NCBI GenBank assembly: GCA_963972525.1
Contig: CAXAUZ010000011.1
Location: forward strand, 1-64,000
Source: Salinilacustrithrix sp003476595
GTDB lineage: Bacteria > Actinomycetota > Acidimicrobiia > Acidimicrobiales > Salinilacustritrichaceae
Length of the DNA: 64,000 nt
Reading direction: 5' to 3'
Position 1 is the stretch's first letter. Each line of letters opens with the position of its first letter. Of this stretch, positions 1-9,157 are shown piece after piece. The translations under genes were made by a program, and so were the position numbers. Under the pieces are notes generated by a model that did no database searches, was not told the DNA's origin, and saw only the letters and a list, made by a program, of their open reading frames with translations.

Positions 1-777
1 GGCCAGCGGGGTGAGCTCGGTGACCCGGCGGCCCTCCACGTAGGCCATGGTCAGCACCCGCCGGGTGACGAGGCGGTCGACCGGTGCCGGCACGTCGAGG
101 TGGTCGCGCTCGGCGAGGAGGTCGGCGAAGATGTGCAGGTTGTCGGCCTCGGTGCGGAAGTCGAGCTCGGCCACGAAGCTGGTGCGGAACGACTCGAGGA
201 AGTCGACGAAGGCGAAGCGGCGGCCGACCTCGGTGGTGGCGTCGACGAGCCGCGCCAGGTCGGCGAGCACCTCGAGATCCTTGCGGACGGTCTCGGCGAT
301 GCCGGGACGCTGCACCTTCACCACGACCTCTCGCCCGTCACCCAGGCGGGCCCGGTGGACCTGGGCGACCGAGGCGGCGGCGAGGGGCTCGTTGTCGAAG
401 GCCTCGAACACGTCGTCGACGTCGATGCCCAGGTCCTCCTCGATCACCCGACGGATCTCGGCGACCGGCACCGGCTCGACGTCGTCCTGGAGCCGGCTGA
501 GGGCCTCCAGGTAGTGCTGGGGGAGCAGGTCGGCCCGGGTGGACAGCACCTGGCCCAGCTTCACGAACGTGGGGCCCATGCCCTCCAGGTCGTCGGCGAA
601 GCGGGCGGCCTCCTCGGCCTCCTCCTGGCCGCCGCCGCTGGCGGATTCGAGGTCCTGCAGCTCGGCCTCGAGGCCGGCCTGGTCGATTAGGCCGGGCCGG
701 GCGTGGCGGACGATGAGGCGGAGCACGTCCCCGTGACGGGAGAGGCGTGCGGTCTGGCGCGACGGGAGGATGCCCAC
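1..777 (-). CDS. UbiB/ABC1 (AarF) family atypical kinase, C-terminus cut by window edge
   Basis: Reverse-strand frame open from a GTG at 777 to the window edge, 259 codons; the C-terminal part lies outside. The translation contains the family hallmarks GPTFVKLGQVLSTRADLLP (the KxGQ motif) and the Ala-rich AAASVAQVH loop that replaces the usual P-loop, then VVVKVQRPG with the ATP-binding Lys. Family members are atypical protein-kinase-like ATPases linked to ubiquinone/isoprenoid lipid metabolism. No good ribosome-binding site precedes the GTG, so the exact start is uncertain. The next gene on the same strand (lipoprotein, 808-1548) ends 30 bases upstream, so co-transcription is plausible. Confidence 0.88.
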   Translation of the reverse strand, partial: MGILPSRQTARLSRHGDVLRLIVRHARPGLIDQAGLEAELQDLESASGGGQEEAEEAARFADDLEGMGPTFVKLGQVLSTRADLLPQHYLEALSRLQDDVEPVPVAEIRRVIEEDLGIDVDDVFEAFDNEPLAAASVAQVHRARLGDGREVVVKVQRPGIAETVRKDLEVLADLARLVDATTEVGRRFAFVDFLESFRTSFVAELDFRTEADNLHIFADLLAERDHLDVPAPVDRLVTRRVLTMAYVEGRRVTELTPLA

Positions 778-807
778 GGGCGAATGCCTACCCCGTCCGG
801 GGTCCGA

Positions 808-1548
808 TCAGCGGTCCGTGCACGCGTCGACGGCGGGGGAGAGGATGCGCTGGGCGGTGGCGGCGGCGTCCTCGCCGGCGAGGCCGGCGGTGAAGATCGT
901 GTCGATGTCGTCGTCGCTGATGTTGTCGTCGAGGCACTCGATCACGGAGTCGGCGGTGCCGCTCGCCCGGATGCCGTCGAGCAGGATCGTGCGCACGTCG
1001 ATGCAGGCGGTGTAGGCGTCGGCGAACACGTCGATCTCGGCCGGACGCAGGTCGCTCACCGTGCTGCCGCTGCGCTCGCCCTGGACGCCGATGGTGATGA
1101 GCCGGGCCGAGGGGATCTCCCCGATGACGGCCTCGGCCACGCACCGGGCCTGGGCCTCGTCGATGGGGAAGGTGGCCTGGGGCTCCTCGAGGATGCTGGC
1201 GGCCACGGTGTCGACCAGCACGTCGTCGACGTCGTCGATGCAGTCGTCCATGGAGCGGGCCAGCACCTCGACCTCGTCGTCGTCGAGCTCGGTGAGGTCG
1301 ATCTCCTCCTCCGAGGGCGTGTCGCCGCCGAAGCCGAGCTCGGACATGCGCCCCACGCCGAGGCCGGTGACGGTGGACTCGGCCACGCAGTCGGCCTCCT
1401 CCTCGGCGATGCCGTAGCCGGCGAAGGTCTCGTCCTGGAGGATGCTGGCCGAGATCGCCTCGACCATCGCCTCCTCCTCGGACTGCTCCTCGCCGCAGGC
1501 CCCCAGCACGAGCGCGCCGGCCACGACCAGGGCGAGGGCCCTCCTCAC
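808..1548 (-). CDS. Secreted lipoprotein, acidic, unknown function
   Basis: 246 residues from a GTG at 1548 that overlaps the stop of the acyl-CoA synthetase gene by four bases (GTGA), so translation is probably coupled. The N-terminus is a lipoprotein signal: positive MRR, a hydrophobic stretch and a lipobox ending LGAC with the lipidated Cys at about residue 18. The mature part is very acidic (Glu/Asp-rich) and has spaced Cys residues in repeated ADCVAE/DDCIDD/ARCVAE/TACID-like segments, suggesting an internally repeated, possibly disulfide-bonded, helical fold. I recognise no enzymatic motif. Confidence 0.8.
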   Translation of the reverse strand: MRRALALVVAGALVLGACGEEQSEEEAMVEAISASILQDETFAGYGIAEEEADCVAESTVTGLGVGRMSELGFGGDTPSEEEIDLTELDDDEVEVLARSMDDCIDDVDDVLVDTVAASILEEPQATFPIDEAQARCVAEAVIGEIPSARLITIGVQGERSGSTVSDLRPAEIDVFADAYTACIDVRTILLDGIRASGTADSVIECLDDNISDDDIDTIFTAGLAGEDAAATAQRILSPAVDACTDR

Positions 1549-3302
1549 ATGGTCTCCTCGAAGGAGACGACGCCCTCGCCGCGCAGCACGTTCTTGAGCA
1601 GCTTGCCCGAGGCGTTGCGGGGGAGCTTGTCGCGCTGCAGCTCGACGTAGGCGGGGACCTTGAAGTTGGCCAGGCCCTCGGCCACCCACTGCTTGACCTC
1701 GGCCTCGGTCATGTCGTGGTCGGCCTCGATCTGGACGACGGCCTTGACCTCCTCGCCCAGCTCGGGGTGGGGGACGCCGATGACGGCTGCGTCGGCGATG
1801 GCGTCGTGCTGGACCAGGCGCTCCTCGATCTCCACGCAGTAGATGTTCTCACCCCCGCGGATGATCATGTCCTTCTTGCGGTCGGTGATGAAGACGAAGC
1901 CCTCGTCGTCGACGTAGCCGATGTCGCCGGTGCGCAGCCAGCCGTCGACGATGGTCTCGGCCGTGGCCTCGGGCTTGTTCCAGTAGCCCTTCATCACGAT
2001 CGGGCCCTTGACGCAGATCTCGCCGACCTCGCCGGTGGGCAGGGCGCCGCCGGCGCCGTCGACGACCTGGATCTCCACCGTGGGCACCGGCGGGCCGACC
2101 GAGGTGGGCTTGCGCTTGGCGTTCTCGCCGGAGTTCACCGTGGCGACCGAGGAGGTCTCGGTGAGGCCGTAGGCGTTGGAGGTGCTCTTCACGTTGGGGA
2201 ACGTGTCGGCGATCTTGCGCTGCAGCTCCTCGGCCGAGGGCGAGCCACCGAAGGCCACGGTCGTCACCGAGGAGGTGTCGTAGTCGTGGCGGTCGGGGTG
2301 CTCGCAGACCCGCCAGATCATGGTGGGCACCGCCGCCCAGATGTTGACGCCCTCCTCCTGGATCGTGCGCAGGGCCGCCTCGGGCTCGAACTTGCCGACC
2401 GGCATCACCAGGCGGAGGCCGGCGAGCATGCCGACGACGAGGCCGGAGTGGCAGCCGGACACGTGGAACAGGGGAGAGGTGAACAGCGACACCGTTTGGT
2501 CGGCGGCCTCGCCGTCGAGCGCGTTGCCGGCGTCGGGGTCGAGCATCGAGGCGGCCACCGTGCTGAAGATCGTGTTCTGCAGGTTGGCGATCATGTTCCG
2601 GTGGGTGGACATGATCCCCTTGGGCTTCCCGGTGGTGCCCGAGGAGTAGAAGATCACCGCCACGTCGTCCTCGTCGATGGGGGCGTCGAGGAACTCCGTC
2701 GTCGGCTCGGCCATGAGCTCGTCGAAGCGGTGGAGCTTGTCCCGGTGGGCGTCACCCACGACGTCGGCGAAGTCGGCCGGGTCGCAGTCGCGGGTGAGGT
2801 AGATGCGCTCGAGGTCGGGGCACTCGTCGAGCTGGTCGGCGATGCGCTCGAAGCGCTTGCGGTCGGCGACCAGGACCTTGGCGCCGGAGTCCTGGAGCCC
2901 GTAGACGACCTCCTCGGCCTTCCACCAGCCGTTGAGGCCGACGAGGATGGCGCCGCCGGTGACGGCGGCCCAGAAGGTCAGGCGCCACTCGGGGTTGTTC
3001 TGGCTCAGCACCGCCACGCGGTCGCCGTGGGCCACGCCGGCCCCACCCTCGGCGACAGGGTCCCGCAGGGCGTGGCCGACGCCGTTGGCCGTGGTGATGA
3101 AGCGCTCGAAGGTCCAGTCCTCGTCGCCGTAGCGCAGGAAGACCTGATCGCCACGTAGCAGCGACAGCTCGGGGATCTGGCGGAGGCTGGCCATGCGCTC
3201 GGCGTAGGTCTGCACCTCCACGCCGTTGACCGTCGCGGTCGTGATCTCGAACATCCCTCCCGGCCCGGTGAGCTGGGCGCGGACCTCGGCGGCGGTGGGC
3301 AT
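1545..3302 (-). CDS. Class I adenylate-forming acyl-CoA synthetase (FadD-type)
   Basis: 585 residues. ATG at 3302 follows an AGGGGG ribosome-binding site; an upstream in-frame ATG at 3353 lacks one. Domain order is that of ANL ligases: the P-loop YSSGTTGKPKG near residue 220, YGLTET near 370, the GWLRTGDIGYVDDEG hinge region, then the catalytic Lys in NASGKLLKNVL near 565. It should activate a carboxylic acid to acyl-AMP and then acyl-CoA in the cytoplasm. The substrate cannot be read from sequence; FadD3/long-chain type enzymes are the nearest look. It overlaps the following lipoprotein gene by four bases. Confidence 0.92.
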   Translation of the reverse strand: MPTAAEVRAQLTGPGGMFEITTATVNGVEVQTYAERMASLRQIPELSLLRGDQVFLRYGDEDWTFERFITTANGVGHALRDPVAEGGAGVAHGDRVAVLSQNNPEWRLTFWAAVTGGAILVGLNGWWKAEEVVYGLQDSGAKVLVADRKRFERIADQLDECPDLERIYLTRDCDPADFADVVGDAHRDKLHRFDELMAEPTTEFLDAPIDEDDVAVIFYSSGTTGKPKGIMSTHRNMIANLQNTIFSTVAASMLDPDAGNALDGEAADQTVSLFTSPLFHVSGCHSGLVVGMLAGLRLVMPVGKFEPEAALRTIQEEGVNIWAAVPTMIWRVCEHPDRHDYDTSSVTTVAFGGSPSAEELQRKIADTFPNVKSTSNAYGLTETSSVATVNSGENAKRKPTSVGPPVPTVEIQVVDGAGGALPTGEVGEICVKGPIVMKGYWNKPEATAETIVDGWLRTGDIGYVDDEGFVFITDRKKDMIIRGGENIYCVEIEERLVQHDAIADAAVIGVPHPELGEEVKAVVQIEADHDMTEAEVKQWVAEGLANFKVPAYVELQRDKLPRNASGKLLKNVLRGEGVVSFEETM

Positions 3303-3391
3303 GGTGTTCGGTTCCCCCTGGTGTCTGACTGGCTGGAGGTCAGAGTCTGGCAAACAGCGTTGCCACTTCGCGCACGGTGCCCCAGACGCGA

Positions 3392-3420
3392 CGGAGGCCG
3401 GGCGCTGGGCCCGGCCTCCG
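3392..3420. terminator. GC-rich hairpin, putative terminator
   Basis: Perfect 12-bp inverted repeat (CGGAGGCCGGGC and its complement) with a 5-base loop, lying just beyond the stop of the LPXTG gene on the reverse strand. There is no long T tract, as is common in high-GC actinobacteria. Confidence 0.55.
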
Positions 3421-3460
3421 GCAGACGGCCTTGACAGGAACCGTCAGATCGTGCGGATCG

Positions 3461-3877
3461 TCAGGCTCCGTCGAAGCTGTTGCGGCGCTTGCGGGCAGTC
3501 AGCGCAAGGCCGATGCCGAGCACGGTGAGCGCCCCGCCGAAGATGGCCGTGCCGCCGATGTCGTTGCCGGTGCGGGGGAGGGGACGGCGGGTGACGGCGC
3601 CCTCGACCGCTTCGGTGGCCTCCGTGGTGGGCGTGACCTCTTCGGGGTCCACGTCGGACTCGGTCGTCTCCGTGGTCTCGGGCGGCTCCGACGTCTCGGT
3701 CGTCGTGGGTTCGGTCGTGGTGGTGGTCGTCGTCTCCGTCGTCGTGGAGTCGCCGCCGACCCTGGTGGTCGTCGTCTCCGTCGTGACGGTCGGGGAGGTC
3801 TGCGCGGTCGCCGTGCCCACACCTGCGATCATCAGCAGGATCCCTGCGATTCCTGCGATGGCTCGTCGCTTCAACAT
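3461..3877 (-). CDS. Small LPXTG cell-wall-anchored protein with Thr-rich stalk
   Basis: 138 residues from ATG 3877 (GAAGGG seven bases upstream); in-frame ATGs at 3883 and 3892 are alternatives. A signal peptide (KRR followed by a hydrophobic run ending TATAQ) leads into a Thr/Glu-rich low-complexity stalk. The C-terminus has a sorting signal: LPRTG, a hydrophobic segment, then the positive tail ARKRR. Sortase would cleave at LPRTG and anchor it to peptidoglycan. No folded domain lies between, so it may be a spacer or surface-coat protein. No sortase gene is in the window. Confidence 0.8.
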   Translation of the reverse strand: MLKRRAIAGIAGILLMIAGVGTATAQTSPTVTTETTTTRVGGDSTTTETTTTTTTEPTTTETSEPPETTETTESDVDPEEVTPTTEATEAVEGAVTRRPLPRTGNDIGGTAIFGGALTVLGIGLALTARKRRNSFDGA

Positions 3878-4011
3878 CCGCATGCCCTTCATCCCGCCTC
3901 GAGCCTCTCGGACCCCGGTTCCGTTTCGCCATCCTCGCACCCTCGGCGCGGACCTTTCCACCCATCGGGCCGACGATCGCCGCCTCGAGCGTGCTTCCGG
4001 GTCTGCGCCAT

Positions 4012-6450
4012 TCACCCGCCGTGGCGGAGTCGATCGACCCCGGCTCGCGTCTCGGACGCGCGATCGACGTCGAGCACCAGCCGCGGCTGCGCGAGGGCAT
4101 CTTCCCAGGTCACAGCGTTGCGAGCGGCGTCCCGCGCGCTCCTTGCGTCTGGTTCGGCTGCCGCCCAGCCGTCTGGGAGGTGGACGTGGACGGAGACGTC
4201 GTCGGGGTTGGCCATGGGTTGGCGCAGCGGACGCAGCACGTACCGGCTCGACGGCTCAACTACTCCGCGTGTCCGAATCTGCACCGTGCGCTCACTCTGC
4301 GAAGGCACCGAGATGTAGATGCGCACGGTCTGATGACCGAGCTCGTCGAACCGGAGGTCACCGATCGGCTCGCCGTCGACCGCCACCTCCTCGATGGGAT
4401 GGCTCACGTAGGCGGTGACCCAGACGAGGTTCTCGCCGTCCGCGACCGGCGTCTGGCCGAGGGACTCGTCGCCACCCCAGCCGATCACCGACGGGGGGAG
4501 CCCGGTCGTCGGCGCGTCGTTGCGGATCGTGGCGGTGAGGGTGCCCTCCACCGTGCCCGTCTCGGGGTCCCAGTCGACCCCGTAGTCGATGTCGCGGTGG
4601 GTGAACCAGTCGATCTTGTTGCCGTTCAGGTTCTGGGTGGTGATGCCGAACGAGTCGACCCCGGCGGGTCGGGTGGCGCTGCCGTCGGCGCCGATCCGCT
4701 CGAACAGGGCCTGCTCGTCGGCATGGCGGGACCACAGCTGGAGGTGCCGGCCGTCGACCGCCGGGCCGAGCTCGGTCGCGATCGCACGAGGTCCGGGCAG
4801 CTCGCCGTCGGTGAGCCGGTCGAACACCACCCGCACGGTGTCGGAGAGGAACCCCTCGCGGTCGTCAGCGTCGTCCTGCGCGAACAGCACGTACTGGTCG
4901 TGCAGCAGGATCCGGGCTGCGTTCTCGGTGGTCAGCCGCTCGGGATACCCGCCGACCTGCACCGGGCCGGTCAGCTCGAGGAAGCGAGCGAGGCCGTGGG
5001 GGGTGAGGGCGATGACCCCGTCCAGCTCGGCGCCACCCGACTCGGGGTACAGCTGGGCCATGATCCGGGCGACCGTGGGATGGTCGGGGGTGTAGTTGAT
5101 GTTGCCCCAGTACCGGGCCGCGCTCTGGCCGTAGACCTCGACGAACTCGGGCTCGCCCTCGATGCGGCGCCCCTCGGGGTTCGCTCCACCCTCGGTGAGC
5201 TCCCGGCTGCGCCCGGACCGGGTGAGGGTGAGCGTGCCGTCGTCGGCGACGATCTCGGCCCAGTTGCCCATGAAGCCGCCGTTGGCCGTCGCCTCGGCCG
5301 GGTTCTGGAAGGCGATGAAGTACCGGCGGGGCCCGTCGGCGCCCAGCAGATCGGCTGCGACGTCGACGGCCTGGGCGGCGAGCTCGGCGCTGCCGAGCGC
5401 GTCGGTGACCTCCGTGCGCAGCGTGTCGAGCCGCTCGGCCAGCGGGCCGAGGAGCAGCGGGGTCTCCACGTCGTCCAGGCGGGTGTCGGCATCGCGCAGC
5501 GAGGCGAGCGACCGCTGGAGGGGCTCGCTGAGGGCGTCGAGGGCGTCGAGGTCGACCCGCCCGTTGCGGGGCCGGATTGAGTCGACGTCGGCGTTCTCGG
5601 TGGCGTCGGCCGCAGTCCGGGCGAGATCCGAGCCGGCCGAGGCCATGGTGGTCACCGCCCGGGACTGCTGGGCGACGCCGGGCACCAGCAGCGCCGGTCG
5701 GGCCCACCAGACGGTGAGGTCGTCCCGGGCCGACTCGAAGGCACCGGCGGCGTCGAGGAGGTCGGCGCGGGCGCGCTCGTCGTCGTCACCGAGGCGGTCG
5801 ATGCCGGAAGTGGCGAACTCCACCGCCCGGTCGACGTCGGTGCGGGCCCCCAGCGCGGCCACGAGCCCGCCGACTGCGGCGATGCCGAGGAAGGTGACGA
5901 CGATGACGGTCGCCGCCACGGCCCGCCCCCGCCACGGCCGCTCGGTGCGGGCCAGTCCGACGAGCAGAACGGGGAGCACGGCCACGGCCACGGCAGCGGC
6001 GCTGGCCCCGGTGGCGACCGGCCAGTCGACGTGGGCGAGGGCGGCGACGTTGGCGCCAGCGGCGATGGAGGCAGCGGTGGGTCGCGCTGCGCCGGCGGCG
6101 GTGAGTGCCAGGAAGCTGCCGGCGAGGAGCGTGGCCGCGGGGCCGCCGGGGGCGTCGATGGCGATGAGCATGGTGGCGGCCGCCACCAGCAGCAGCCAGC
6201 ACGTCGTAGGCGAACCGGCCCGGGATGCCGCCAGGGGGACCAGCGCGCCGAGGGCGACGCGGAGCACCAGATCCACGACACCGGACCCGGTCGGCGCGGT
6301 GTCGGCGATGCCGAGCGCGACCGCACCGATGGCGGCGCCGAGCCACGCGGCGACCGCAGGAAGACGGGTCGGGAGCTCGGGACGCAGGACGGCGATGACG
6401 GCCGTGACGAGCGCTCCGGCGGCCATGGCGACGAGCAGCACGGCGGGCAT
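4012..6450 (-). CDS. DUF4012 domain membrane protein
   Basis: 812 residues. The first ~210 residues hold several hydrophobic segments (multi-pass membrane region). The rest is a large extracytoplasmic domain with the DUF4012 hallmark around YFIAFQNPAEATANGGFMG and QSAARYWGNINYTPDHP. DUF4012 proteins are of unknown biochemical role but are often found beside cell-surface polysaccharide genes in actinobacteria, as here next to an NDP-sugar epimerase. It is transcribed divergently from that epimerase with 53 bases between starts. Confidence 0.85.
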   Translation of the reverse strand: MPAVLLVAMAAGALVTAVIAVLRPELPTRLPAVAAWLGAAIGAVALGIADTAPTGSGVVDLVLRVALGALVPLAASRAGSPTTCWLLLVAAATMLIAIDAPGGPAATLLAGSFLALTAAGAARPTAASIAAGANVAALAHVDWPVATGASAAAVAVAVLPVLLVGLARTERPWRGRAVAATVIVVTFLGIAAVGGLVAALGARTDVDRAVEFATSGIDRLGDDDERARADLLDAAGAFESARDDLTVWWARPALLVPGVAQQSRAVTTMASAGSDLARTAADATENADVDSIRPRNGRVDLDALDALSEPLQRSLASLRDADTRLDDVETPLLLGPLAERLDTLRTEVTDALGSAELAAQAVDVAADLLGADGPRRYFIAFQNPAEATANGGFMGNWAEIVADDGTLTLTRSGRSRELTEGGANPEGRRIEGEPEFVEVYGQSAARYWGNINYTPDHPTVARIMAQLYPESGGAELDGVIALTPHGLARFLELTGPVQVGGYPERLTTENAARILLHDQYVLFAQDDADDREGFLSDTVRVVFDRLTDGELPGPRAIATELGPAVDGRHLQLWSRHADEQALFERIGADGSATRPAGVDSFGITTQNLNGNKIDWFTHRDIDYGVDWDPETGTVEGTLTATIRNDAPTTGLPPSVIGWGGDESLGQTPVADGENLVWVTAYVSHPIEEVAVDGEPIGDLRFDELGHQTVRIYISVPSQSERTVQIRTRGVVEPSSRYVLRPLRQPMANPDDVSVHVHLPDGWAAAEPDARSARDAARNAVTWEDALAQPRLVLDVDRASETRAGVDRLRHGG

Positions 6451-6491
6451 CCCACCACACCGGGGCGCCGGGGTGGTGATCGGAGGTGCCG

Positions 6492-6497
6492 TAGCCT
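6492..6497 (+). promoter_or_regulatory. -10 element TAGCCT of a leaderless promoter
   Basis: TANNNT hexamer with exactly six bases between it and the ATG at 6504, placing the expected transcription start on the A of the ATG. No ribosome-binding site is needed for such a transcript. Confidence 0.5.
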
Positions 6498-6503
6498 GCG
6501 GGC

Positions 6504-7448
6504 ATGCGCGTGCTCATCACCGGCGGCGCCGGCTTCATCGGCGCCAACCTCTCCAGGCACCTCGTGGACGAAGGGCACGACGTCGTCGTGCTCGATGACT
6601 TCTCCACAGGAAGCCGGGAGAACCTCGCCGCCGCGCCTGTTCGGCTCGTCGAAGGCACGATCCTGAGTGCCAGCGACCTCGACTGCGTCATGGAAGGCGT
6701 CGACACCGTGGTTCACCTGGCGGCTCGTCCGTCTGTACCGCGCTCGATCCAGGATCCCATGGCCTCGCACCTCGTCAACGCGACCGGCACGACCGAGATG
6801 CTCGAGGCGGTCCGGAGAGCCACTGGACCGCAGGGGAACTCCGCGCAGGTCATCGTGGCCTCGTCGTCGTCGGTGTACGGCTCGAACCCGACGCTGCCCA
6901 AGTCCGAGGCGCTGGCGCCCCGGCCCGTGAGCCCGTACGCGGCGTCCAAGCTGGCCACCGAGTCCTACGCCCTGGCGTGGGGGGCATCCTTCGGCCTCGA
7001 CGTGCTCGCCGTGCGGTTCTTCAACGTGTTCGGACCGCTCCAGGCAGCCGGCCACGCCTACGCGGCGGTGGTGCCCGCGTTCGTCGATGCGGCGATGGCC
7101 GGTCGGCCGTTGCCCGTGCACGGCGACGGCACGCAGAGCCGTGACTTCACCTTCGTCGGCTCGGTCTGCGCCGTGCTGGGCGACGCCATCGAGCGGCGGG
7201 TCAGCGACCCCGAACCGGTGAACCTCGCGTTCGGCTCCCGGGTGACGCTGCTCGAGCTCATCGCCGAGCTCGAGCAGATCATGGGTCGCCCCCTGCCCGC
7301 CGAGCACCAGCCGACCCGGCCCGGTGACGTCCCGCACTCCCAGGCCGACACCGCGCGTCTGCGCACCTTGTTCCCCGATGTCGAGCCTGTGCCGCTGGTG
7401 GAGGGGCTCCGGACGACGGTCGACTGGTTCCGGTCGGGGGAGTTGTGA
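6504..7448 (+). CDS. NAD-dependent sugar epimerase/dehydratase (extended SDR, GalE-like)
   Basis: 314 residues. The N-terminal Rossmann motif GGAGFIG (GxxGxxG) sits at residues 7-13. The catalytic pair is YAASK (Tyr145, Lys149), with an upstream Ser-rich SSSSVYG strand, and RFFNVFGP follows as in UDP-glucose 4-epimerases. It should act on an NDP-hexose in the cytoplasm to supply a glycan precursor. It is predicted to be leaderless (TAGCCT six bases upstream). Substrate specificity (UDP-Glc/GlcNAc or dTDP-Glc) is not decidable here. Confidence 0.88.
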   Translation: MRVLITGGAGFIGANLSRHLVDEGHDVVVLDDFSTGSRENLAAAPVRLVEGTILSASDLDCVMEGVDTVVHLAARPSVPRSIQDPMASHLVNATGTTEMLEAVRRATGPQGNSAQVIVASSSSVYGSNPTLPKSEALAPRPVSPYAASKLATESYALAWGASFGLDVLAVRFFNVFGPLQAAGHAYAAVVPAFVDAAMAGRPLPVHGDGTQSRDFTFVGSVCAVLGDAIERRVSDPEPVNLAFGSRVTLLELIAELEQIMGRPLPAEHQPTRPGDVPHSQADTARLRTLFPDVEPVPLVEGLRTTVDWFRSGEL

Positions 7449-7791
7449 GCCGCCCGGCCCCCTCGCGTTCGCAGCCGTGACCGAGCTCCGGTAACTCGTC
7501 GATCCGCCCGATCGCTGAGGCTCCGACCTCGGCCGCCTCGGGTCTCGTCCGGGGCGTCGTCGTGGTTCCCGATCCGGTCGCGACGACCCATTCGGCGCGA
7601 GCCCGCCGGGGGAGCCAGAGGAGCCGGGTGGCCCCAACAGCTACCCGTTGGCCGGTTCGGCCGCGACGACGCCCCGCGCCCGCTCGAGCAGCTCGTGGAC
7701 CACGTCGGTGCGGTCGCCACCATCGGCGTCGACCTTCGCGCCCGGGCCGCGATGGCAGCCCAGCTCGACCGGCTGGCTCGCTGAGGCGGCC
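7449..7791. other. 343-base stretch without a convincing gene
   Basis: Between the epimerase and the PqqD-like gene. The forward frame of the epimerase simply stays open after its stop until TGA at 7782-7784. Its last ~35 codons read like a real helix (LEQLVDHVGAVATIGVDLRA), but there is no usable start codon. It could be a decayed gene end or chance in GC-rich DNA. No hairpin or repeat stood out. Confidence 0.4.
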
Positions 7792-8073
7792 TCAGCCCTC
7801 GATCAACAGGCCCGCCGACGTGAGCTCCGACACGACGGCGACCACGCCCGACAGCACCGTGGTCGGGTCGGCGCCGTGGAGGTCGGCGAGCTCCTCGGCG
7901 ATCCGCCCCACCGACCGCGTCCCGTCGCAGCGTTCCCACACCAGCGCCGCGGTCCCGTTCAACAGGTGTAGCCCGGTGGTCTCGACGTCATAGAGCACCG
8001 CTTCATCGTCGAAGCGAGCCGTGGCGACTCGGTCGTCGTCTCGGCGGGGCCTGGACGCTTCGCTCACGCTCAC
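7792..8073 (-). CDS. PqqD-like (RRE fold) protein
   Basis: 93 residues from GTG 8073, overlapping the stop of the preceding gene by four bases. The body follows the PqqD pattern: strand pairs (DEAVLYDVETTGLHLLN), then TAALVWERCDG and a helical half ending in SELTSAGLLIEG. PqqD/RRE domains bind leader peptides of ribosomal peptides and present them to modifying enzymes. Here the partners are an upstream truncated PqqD-like protein and an HPr-kinase-like protein; no precursor or cyclase is adjacent, so the client is unknown. Confidence 0.75.
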   Translation of the reverse strand: MSVSEASRPRRDDDRVATARFDDEAVLYDVETTGLHLLNGTAALVWERCDGTRSVGRIAEELADLHGADPTTVLSGVVAVVSELTSAGLLIEG

Positions 8074-8306
8074 GGGCACCCGTCCGGCGCGGTGAACGCA
8101 TCGACGCCGGCCACGTCGACGAGCAGGTTCCGCCGACCGAGATCGCGGGCCAACGCCAGGAGCCGACCCGCCACGTCGTCGATGGCGAGCTGGTAGATCT
8201 CGGCGACCTCCCGGGCGAGCAGATCGATGGTGACCGAGCCGTCGAGCACCTCCCAGATCGTGGTCGCGGTTGCGTCGACGGGTTCGATGTCCTGCCAGGG
8301 CGTCAC
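8070..8306 (-). CDS. Truncated PqqD-like protein (helical half only)
   Basis: 78 residues from GTG 8306, overlapping the kinase-like gene by three bases and the next PqqD gene by four. The sequence aligns by eye only with the second half of PqqD (ATATTIWEVLDGSVTIDLLA, then a helix ending RDLGRRNLLVD). The N-terminal beta strands that bind leader peptides are missing. The two neighbouring small proteins might together rebuild one functional recognition unit, or this may be a degenerate duplicate. The tight overlaps indicate it is translated. Confidence 0.6.
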   Translation of the reverse strand: MTPWQDIEPVDATATTIWEVLDGSVTIDLLAREVAEIYQLAIDDVAGRLLALARDLGRRNLLVDVAGVDAFTAPDGCP

Positions 8307-9157
8307 GGCGCCTGCTCCAGGTCGTCGAGCAGCCCGCGGATCGCGTCGACGGCCAGATCGAGGCGTCCATGGCGGAGGCGGTAGCCGGGGCAGCTGCGGG
8401 CGACCTTCTCCAGCGCGTGAAACCCCGGCTGCTGGAAGTCGGGGAGGTTGAAGGTGTTGTGGATCAGCAGCATCAGGGTCTGCGCAGGCGACACGCGTTC
8501 GATCTCGATGTCGAGGCCCGGTACGTACTGCGGGGACACGACGAGCGCGGGGCGGCTCCGGCCGGCCAGTTCGCCGACCGCCTGCCCCGGAACCTGCCAC
8601 TGACTCCCGACCAGTTCGGGCGCCACGTGGGGCCGCAGGTCGGCGAGAACCGTCCAGGAGCCGCGATCGACGGAGAGCGGCTTCGGATAGGGCTCGATCG
8701 TCCCATCGTCGACATCGAGCACCGTCGCCTCGTCGGTCACGTAGGCCAAGCCGTCCCGCACCAGACCGGCCACGGTGGTGGTCTTGCCTGACTCCATCTC
8801 GGCGGGGAGGAGCACGGCGCGCCCCCGCTCGTCGGCGGCGCAGGCGGCGTGCAGCAGCAGTCGGTCGTGGCAGCCGTCCAACGCCTGCCGGTTCACGTGC
8901 CAGCAGAGGTACGTGTACGCACCGCCCAGGGACTCGAAGCGCCGAAGGCGCTCGCCGTCGAGCCGGACGTCCCACATCGGGGTCTCGTCGGCCGCGGGCT
9001 CGGTCCGCAGCTCGTAGTGGTGCGGTGCGAGCTGTGTCGTCGCGAGCGCGGCGAACACGTGGTCGACGTGCCGGGCGAGGGAAGAGCTGGCGGTGACGTC
9101 GAAGTGATGGCCCAGCGCGCGGATCGGTCGCGTCGTCGCGGTCGGGGTTGCAGTCAT
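8303..9157 (-). CDS. HPr kinase/phosphorylase-like P-loop protein
   Basis: 284 residues from ATG 9157. A P-loop (EMESGKTTT) lies near residue 122, preceded by LLLHAACAADERGRAVLLPA and followed by YVTDEATVLD, the arrangement of the HprK C-terminal kinase core. It is shorter than true HprK and lacks its N-terminal domain. Such stand-alone kinase domains with PqqD partners occur in RiPP and glycan clusters, where characterised members phosphorylate the C-terminal Ser of lasso precursors. The gene start overlaps the stop of a 17-codon ORF (ATGA). It is the head of a kinase/half-PqqD/PqqD operon. Confidence 0.72.
   Translation of the reverse strand: MTATPTATTRPIRALGHHFDVTASSSLARHVDHVFAALATTQLAPHHYELRTEPAADETPMWDVRLDGERLRRFESLGGAYTYLCWHVNRQALDGCHDRLLLHAACAADERGRAVLLPAEMESGKTTTVAGLVRDGLAYVTDEATVLDVDDGTIEPYPKPLSVDRGSWTVLADLRPHVAPELVGSQWQVPGQAVGELAGRSRPALVVSPQYVPGLDIEIERVSPAQTLMLLIHNTFNLPDFQQPGFHALEKVARSCPGYRLRHGRLDLAVDAIRGLLDDLEQAP

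Noticed and set aside
4012..7637. Reverse-strand open frame 5652-7637 covering the epimerase
   Set aside because: It is out of frame with the DUF4012 protein, antisense to a clear SDR gene, and has low-complexity Arg/Pro/Ser composition.
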